Source of the DNA: Streptomyces aureocirculatus
Lineage (GTDB): Bacteria; Actinomycetota; Actinomycetes; Streptomycetales; Streptomycetaceae
Assembly (NCBI RefSeq): GCF_000720475.1
Contig: NZ_JOAP01000100.1
Span: 1-8,301, forward strand
Direction: 5' to 3'
DNA length: 8,301 bases
Shown here: piece by piece, positions 5,361 to 8,301 of the stretch
Layout of the letters: the number at the start of each line of letters is the position of its first letter
Position numbering within the stretch: position 1 is the first letter of the stretch
Program-made: the position numbers and the translations under genes
Notes under the pieces: generated by a model
The model's database searches: none
What the model was told of the DNA's origin: nothing
The model's input: the letters and a program-made list of their open reading frames with translations, nothing else

Positions 5361-5736
5361 GGCGCCATAGCGGTAGGTGGCCATCACGACCGCGGGATCG
5401 TGGTGGCCGTGCATGCAGTACAGGGTTATGCCGTCACCCACGTACAGGCCGAGGAAGTCGGCGGTGGGTATGTGGGCGATGTTCCTGCGCCACCACGCCC
5501 ACGATGATTCCCCAGTGGCTTCCTTGTCTGTGCCGCGAGGCGCGTCGGGAAGGGGTTCGAAGTCGTTGCCCGGCCGGTAGTTCGTAGACGGTCCCGGGGC
5601 CGAGGGCCCAGCGGGCCTGTTCGAGGGTGGGGCTGTAGAGGTGACCGCGGTCGAAGGCGACGGGGACAGCGGAGTCGGGGTATGCGGTCATCTTCCTGAA
5701 TTCGCTGTCGTCACTCCAACTGTGGCGCACGCTCAT
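5361..5736 (-). pseudogene. N-terminal part of an interrupted, frameshifted hypothetical gene
   Basis: The ATG at 5736 overlaps the TGA of the upstream gene (ATGA) and reads MSVRHSWSDDSEFRK; a second ATG at 5691 (MTAYPDSAV) follows AGGAAG. The frame runs through GHLYSPTLEQARWALGPGTV to YELPAG. One extra G in the run at 5569-5571 then shifts it, and coding resumes as NDFEPLPDAPRGTDKE, SSWAWWRRNIAHIPTADF, LGLYVGDGITLYCMHGHHD and VVMATYRYGA. It then meets the IS right end. The likely C-terminus is the fragment at 4902-5046. I do not recognise the product. It is broken twice: by the single-base insertion and by the IS. Confidence 0.7.
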
Positions 5737-5964
5737 TCGCCATACTCTTGCAGGTTCGGCAGATCCGGGCTAAGCCGCTCGTAGCGGACGCCGTTGCGGC
5801 CGTCGTCCCCCCAGTGACAGAGATGGCAGACGCGCTCACTACAGGGCGGCGGCAACGTTCCACGCCTTGCTGATCTCTTCGGCAGCTGCGCCCCGGGGTT
5901 CGGCGACGGGAACAATCCAGCGGCGGATGGTGCGGGTGACCGTCTCGGACGTGAATTCAGCCAC
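5733..5964 (-). pseudogene. Small hypothetical gene, probably split by one inserted base (76 aa restored)
   Basis: The GTG at 5964 has GGAGG eight bases upstream and reads VAEFTSETVTRTIRRWIVPV to KAWNVAAAL, where TAG (5839-5841) ends a 41-aa product. A downstream frame, ACSERVCHLCHWGDD, GRNGVRYERLSPDLP to LQEYGE, ends at 5733 in an ATGA overlap with the next gene. Removing one C from the run at 5844-5846 joins them into 76 aa, with C-x4-C-x2-C. The alternative is two genes, the second starting at a poor TTG at 5855. I prefer one broken gene because neighbours show the same damage. IRRWIVPV followed by KAW resembles a small Streptomyces phage protein of unknown function. Confidence 0.6.
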
Positions 5965-5967
5965 GGT

Positions 5968-6704
5968 TCAGGCCTCCGTGTCTGTGTCGTGCTGTCCGGC
6001 GATGTGTGCGACGTGTCGGACTGCCCGGACGGCGGCGACCCACTCGGGTACGGGAAGCAGATGTTCCACCGTGCCGCCCGCTGTTCGGCCTTGTCGCAAA
6101 GTTCGAGGACCGAGTCGATTGCACCGGTTCAGGTAGGCCATCGCCGAGGCGATGGTCGGCTCCGCGCCGACGTATCTCGCGCGCTCACGCTCCAACTCGA
6201 CAACACGGGCTTCGGCTCGGTCGCCGCGTGCCTACCACGCGAACCGTTCCTCGGCCATCTCCTGGCGCGAGTTGAGGAACAGGCGACTGGCCGTTGTCAA
6301 CTGCTCGGCTTCGGCCCCAAGTCGGGCGCAGTCTTGTTCGAGGGCGACCGCGGCGGTACGAGCACGATCGCGATCACCTCGGCAGCGGCTTCGGAGCGGA
6401 CGGCCGCCAGATAGGGGCGAAGCTGTCGGCGGTGACCGTGCGGTGCCCGGCCGCATAGTTGATCAGCGCCTGGTCGGCGACGGACGGCGGCGGCCTGGTG
6501 CGCCCAGTACGAGCGGTCGTCGTCGCCGGGGGCGTCCCGGTCGGGGCCGCGCGGGTCGAACCGCTGGACCAGCCAAGCGGGCAGAGTCTTGGGGGTGTGC
6601 TCGCTACATCACTCGCGGCCTCGAAGTTCCAGCCGCGCATGTGGTCGACGAGCACCTGCCGCCTCGTCCAACTCGGCCGCCGACGGATCCGCGCTCACCG
6701 GCAT
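5968..6704 (-). pseudogene. Heavily frameshifted remnant of one or two hypothetical genes
   Basis: Coding sequence moves among all three minus frames. From the ATG at 6704 (GTG 6698 alternative): VSADPSAAELDEA, shift near 6660, VLVDHMRGWNFEAASDV, shift near 6593, KTLPAWLVQRFDPRGPDR and DDDRSYWAHQAAAVR, shift near 6480, ADQALINYAAGHRTVTAD, shift near 6424, QLRPYLAAVRSEAAAEV, shift near 6376, DRDRARTAAVALEQDCARL to EERFAW, amber TAG at 6232-6234, ARGDRAEARVVELERERARY, shift near 6123, IDSVLELCDKAEQRAARW, shift near 6066, HLLPVPEWVAAVRAV, stop at 5968. The HMRGW...RSYWAHQAAAVR half and the coiled-coil LPVPEWVAAVRA half resemble two separate Streptomyces phage-type families. Whether they were one gene is unclear. 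Confidence 0.65.
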
Positions 6705-6725
6705 GTGGTCCAACTCGGGGGCGAT

Positions 6726-6912
6726 TTAGTACCCGGACGCGGTGTCGTACCCCGTGCCCTCGGCAGGCGTGCCGTTCTCCTGGAGGAACATGTGCGTCCG
6801 CGTGCCCCGGGTTTCCCTGGTCTTCTCGACGCGCAGCCGGAGCGTGGCCCACGCCTTGACCTCCCTCGCCGTTGCCGGTCACGGCTGGCCGCTTGCCGGG
6901 TCCGTGCGTCAT
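6726..6912 (-). pseudogene. Small hypothetical gene with one inserted base (61 aa restored)
   Basis: The ATG at 6912 overlaps the upstream TGA as ATGA and has GGGAG four bases before it. It reads MTHGPGKRPAVTGNGE. An extra G in the run at 6863-6865 breaks the frame, which resumes as EVKAWATLRLRVEKTRETRG and MFLQENGTPAEGTGYDTASG to a TAA at 6728. The span is one base more than a multiple of three, as expected for a single insertion. The product would be small, charged and soluble. I do not recognise it. Confidence 0.6.
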
Positions 6913-7051
6913 GCTCTCCCTGCCCGCCGGAACCACTCGCCGGATGCGGGGATACGGTGATGGCTGCATACAGTGGCCACACGACCTCGCCGGGGTCGCT
7001 GACGTCCAGGCCCCGCCGCGCGATAGGCGCGGACATCGTGGTCGTGTTCAC
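6909..7051 (-). pseudogene. Small hypothetical gene with one deleted base (47 aa restored)
   Basis: The GTG at 7051 reads VNTTTMSAPIARRGLDVSDP and GEVVWPLYAAI. A one-base loss near 6958-6962 is needed to continue as HRIPASGEWFRRAGRA and reach the TGA at 6909, which overlaps the next ATG. The span is one base short of a multiple of three. A GAGAG lies upstream of the GTG; an ATG at 7036 is an alternative start. The product is unrecognised. Confidence 0.55.
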
Positions 7052-7082
7052 CGTGTGCTCTCGGCTCTGCTGTGACAATCTG

Positions 7083-7274
7083 TCAGCGGATGGGCTTCCC
7101 GCACTGGTCGCAGTCGTACGCGTAGATGTCTATCAGGTCCGCGCGTCGCGCGGACATCAGCGTCTCGATGTCGTCCCGCTCCCGTGCGCAGGGCGGACAG
7201 AACCAGAAACTGCCCATGAGGTACGCGACGGTTTCCTGCTGCGGGTCGCCCTGGCTGACGCTGATCTCAGGCAT
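7083..7274 (-). CDS. Zinc-ribbon-like small protein, 63 aa
   Basis: This intact gene has AGGA seven bases before the ATG at 7274. It starts MPEISVSQGDPQQETVAYLM, carries CPPC at residues 26-29 and CDQC at 55-58 followed by GKPIR, and has a charged helix between (RERDDIETLMSARRADL). Two CxxC knuckles about 25 residues apart suggest a zinc ribbon, perhaps a nucleic-acid or protein adaptor. Similar tiny CxxC proteins are frequent in actinophage early regions. It is one of few undamaged genes in this half of the window. The stop of the preceding gene is 12 bp away. Confidence 0.8.
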   Translation of the reverse strand: MPEISVSQGDPQQETVAYLMGSFWFCPPCARERDDIETLMSARRADLIDIYAYDCDQCGKPIR

Positions 7275-7286
7275 GGTCCGATCCTT

Positions 7287-7589
7287 TCAGTACTGCGGCA
7301 CGGCGGTGTAGTGGTAGCAACTCTCCAGCGACTTCGCCGGTTGCTCGGCGCCGACGAGGGCTTACGGTCGATGGACCACCACGAGTGTCGGCGTCCAGCA
7401 GCCTCGATGACCGGGTCATCGAGGCTGCCATGTGCCGGGAGTGGACTGATCCCAGCAATCGCTGCTGGGGAAGTCACTGGCGGCCATGGCTTCGGCAAGA
7501 GTGCCGAAGCTCCCGTGTGTCTCGCGGTCGTTCTCATGCTCACCTCTGCGCGGGTAGAACGACAGCTTGTGGTCGAGTTCGGTCGTCAC
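7287..7589 (-). pseudogene. Broken hypothetical gene, two compensating shifts, about 100 aa restored
   Basis: The GTG at 7589 has AGGAG five bases upstream and reads VTTELDHKLSFYPRRGEHEN, then GSFGTLAEAMAASDF to DCWDQSTPG. As read, the frame stops at a TGA at 7416-7418 (57 aa). An extra base near 7433 and a lost base near 7360 reconnect GSLDDPVIEAAGRRHSWWSI and ALVGAEQPAKSLESCYHYTA to the TGA at 7287. LAEAM, then HSWWSI and a C-terminal CYHYT resemble a small Streptomyces hypothetical family. The first shift lies directly beside a 31-bp palindrome (7398-7428). Confidence 0.65.
7398..7428. repeat. 31-bp perfect palindrome with a single central base
   Basis: Arms gcagcctcgatgacc (7398-7412) and ggtcatcgaggctgc (7414-7428) are exact reverse complements around one g. 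It lies within the broken gene at 7287-7589, not in an intergenic gap. A regulator site is possible, but the near-zero spacer also fits a template-switch mutation that completed a hairpin. Confidence 0.85.
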
Positions 7590-7710
7590 TGGTACTCCTG
7601 GTTCGGATCGGAGGTACCGATCCGGTGCGAGGCGTCGTGAACAGCCCGGTCGATACATCGTCGATGTTGGAACTGCCACCTCGGTCGTTGCCAAATCGGT
7701 CAGTCAGCAT
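7586..7710 (-). pseudogene. Small hypothetical gene with one deleted base (41 aa restored)
   Basis: The ATG at 7710 overlaps the previous gene's stop (ATGCTGA) and reads MLTDRFGNDRGGSSNIDDVS. One base is missing near 7651-7653. Coding then continues as DRAVHDASHRIGTSDPNQEY and ends at a TGA (7586-7588) overlapping the GTG of the next gene. The span is one base short of a multiple of three. The product would be small, polar and soluble. It is not recognised. Confidence 0.6.
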
Positions 7711-7958
7711 GCACCGGAGCTGATCCAGTTGTCGGCCGAATCCGGCGCGCTCGTTTGGCAGCATCCGGAGACGATGCATTCGGCCTCCTCGGTGTCCTCG
7801 TTGAGGATGGCGTACAGGGCGGCGGTCTCGGAGAAGGCAGTGACGGCGGCTCCGAGGCTCTCCTTGCGGTCGAGTGCGCGGACGGTGGTATCGCCGGCGT
7901 CGTGGACGATGACGTCACCGATGCTGAGGTCGTCGGCGTGCATGCGGTGGAGGATCAT
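7704..7958 (-). CDS. Hypothetical protein, 84 aa
   Basis: This intact gene has an ATG at 7958 that overlaps the restored upstream stop (ATGA), with GGAAG about eight bases before it. Longer starts upstream would run antisense-like through the previous gene. The protein starts MILHRMHADDLSIGDVIVHD, has a central RALDRKESLGAAVTAFSETA helix, and ends ECIVSGCCQTS...NWISSGAC with four cysteines in the last 25 residues (61, 66, 67, 84). The LSIGDVIVHD segment looks like a short beta-barrel strand pair. No family is recognised. Confidence 0.75.
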   Translation of the reverse strand: MILHRMHADDLSIGDVIVHDAGDTTVRALDRKESLGAAVTAFSETAALYAILNEDTEEAECIVSGCCQTSAPDSADNWISSGAC

Positions 7959-8238
7959 TCGCCGTTCTTCCACGCTTTCCCGCTGCGCTCCTCGTAGGCG
8001 TCGACGCTTCAATGTGCTGGCCGTCGCGGCTGGCTTTCAGGCTGATATTGTAGTAGAGAGCGTCGCGGCCTGGACTGTCGGGGTCGGTGAGCTCGCAACC
8101 GCCTTCCATCTGATCGCCGTCGCTGGGCCGGGTGTGGCCAGGTTCGTCGTAGTCCAAAGGCGCCATGTCGATGCCGAGGGCGGCCGCTTCGAGCGCTGTG
8201 ACGGTCTCGAGGATGGCGTGGGCTTGGCGGAGTCTCAC
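7955..8238 (-). pseudogene. Hypothetical gene with one deleted base (94 aa restored)
   Basis: The GTG at 8238 has GGAG seven bases upstream and overlaps the previous TGA (GTGA). It reads VRLRQAHAILETVTALEAAA, LGIDMAPLDYDEPGHTRP, then ALYYNISLKASRDGQHIEA. A one-base loss near 8003-8008 is needed to continue as VDAYEERSGKAWKNGE and stop at 7955, overlapping the next ATG. Without the correction the frame runs on into arginine-rich antisense-like sequence to 7915. The first 25 residues form an alanine-rich helix. The function is unknown. Confidence 0.65.
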
Positions 8239-8301
8239 GTCCAGTCTCCGTTCAGGTATGCACGAGCTGCGGCTTCGACGTCCCACATCCGCCCATCGGC
8301 G
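8235..8301 (-). CDS. Partial hypothetical protein, C-terminal 21 residues
   Basis: The last codons of a gene entering from the right edge read ADGRMWDVEAAARAYLNGDW plus T, ending in a TGA at 8235 that overlaps the GTG of the next gene. The RMWDVEAAARAYLNG ending resembles the C-terminus of small Streptomyces phage/plasmid proteins. Too little is present for more. Confidence 0.65.
   Translation of the reverse strand, partial: ADGRMWDVEAAARAYLNGDWT

Noticed and set aside
4601..5587. 328-aa plus-strand frame across the IS region
   Set aside because: It is not the transposase frame, and its translation is low-complexity Arg/Pro/Ser. The transposase is read in a different plus frame ending at 5351.
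5733..5855. Separate 40-aa gene starting at TTG 5855
   Set aside because: The start has no good ribosome site and lies inside the preceding gene. Removing a single C joins it to that gene with a sensible product.
6138..6155. 8-bp inverted repeat ccatcgcc/ggcgatgg
   Set aside because: It is short, lies within coding sequence and has only a two-base loop; chance is likely in this composition.
6459..7640. 393-aa open frame on the plus strand
   Set aside because: It runs antisense to several coherent minus-strand coding segments with coupled starts and stops. Its translation has no recognisable motif, as expected of a shadow frame in GC-rich DNA.
4341..8301. Programmed ribosomal frameshifting as explanation for the frame switches
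   Set aside because: The shifts are numerous, go in both directions, lack common slippery sequences, and one gene also has a nonsense codon. Decay or sequence error is simpler.

Overview
The window looks like accessory DNA from a Streptomyces-type actinomycete. It is very GC-rich, GTG starts are common, and it is packed with short minus-strand genes whose stops and starts overlap (ATGA or GTGA). Many of these proteins resemble small hypothetical proteins that recur in Streptomyces phages, plasmids and integrated elements. I see no rRNA, tRNA, CRISPR array, integrase or replication gene.

Left block (1-4331). A partial minus-strand gene runs off the left edge, followed by a 90-aa minus-strand gene (181-453). 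Across a 115-bp divergent gap lies the only intact plus-strand gene (569-784). A strong hairpin at 838-868 separates it from a convergent minus-strand operon. Read from right to left, that operon encodes a 370-aa protein with an N-terminal Cys/His patch and an internal repeat, a 58-aa membrane peptide, a 206-aa protein that looks like two small genes fused, a 135-aa membrane protein with two CC-x10-H-x3/4-C motifs, a 56-aa basic protein, a three-helix membrane protein resembling the Pycsar effector family (PycTM), and a 90-aa protein. Apart from the edge gene and the possible fusion, the frames here are clean and translationally coupled.

Right block (4341-8301). Orientation and gene packing are similar, but GC is visibly lower in places and most genes are broken by single-base insertions or deletions. 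One also has an amber codon. When the shifts are undone, the overlapping stop/start pairs fall into place, so this was recently a normal operon or has been misread. A 5'-truncated IS5-type transposase remnant lies on the plus strand at about 5041-5360 and splits one minus-strand gene. Perfect hairpins at 4301-4331 and 4858-4892 each sit just after a stop and just before the next start.

The most interesting item is the PycTM-like gene with no visible cyclase, inside an intact operon with two other predicted membrane proteins and a probable metal-binding repeat. The abrupt change from intact to decayed genes near 4.3 kb is the second. Functions beyond family resemblance are inference, and nothing was searched against a database.
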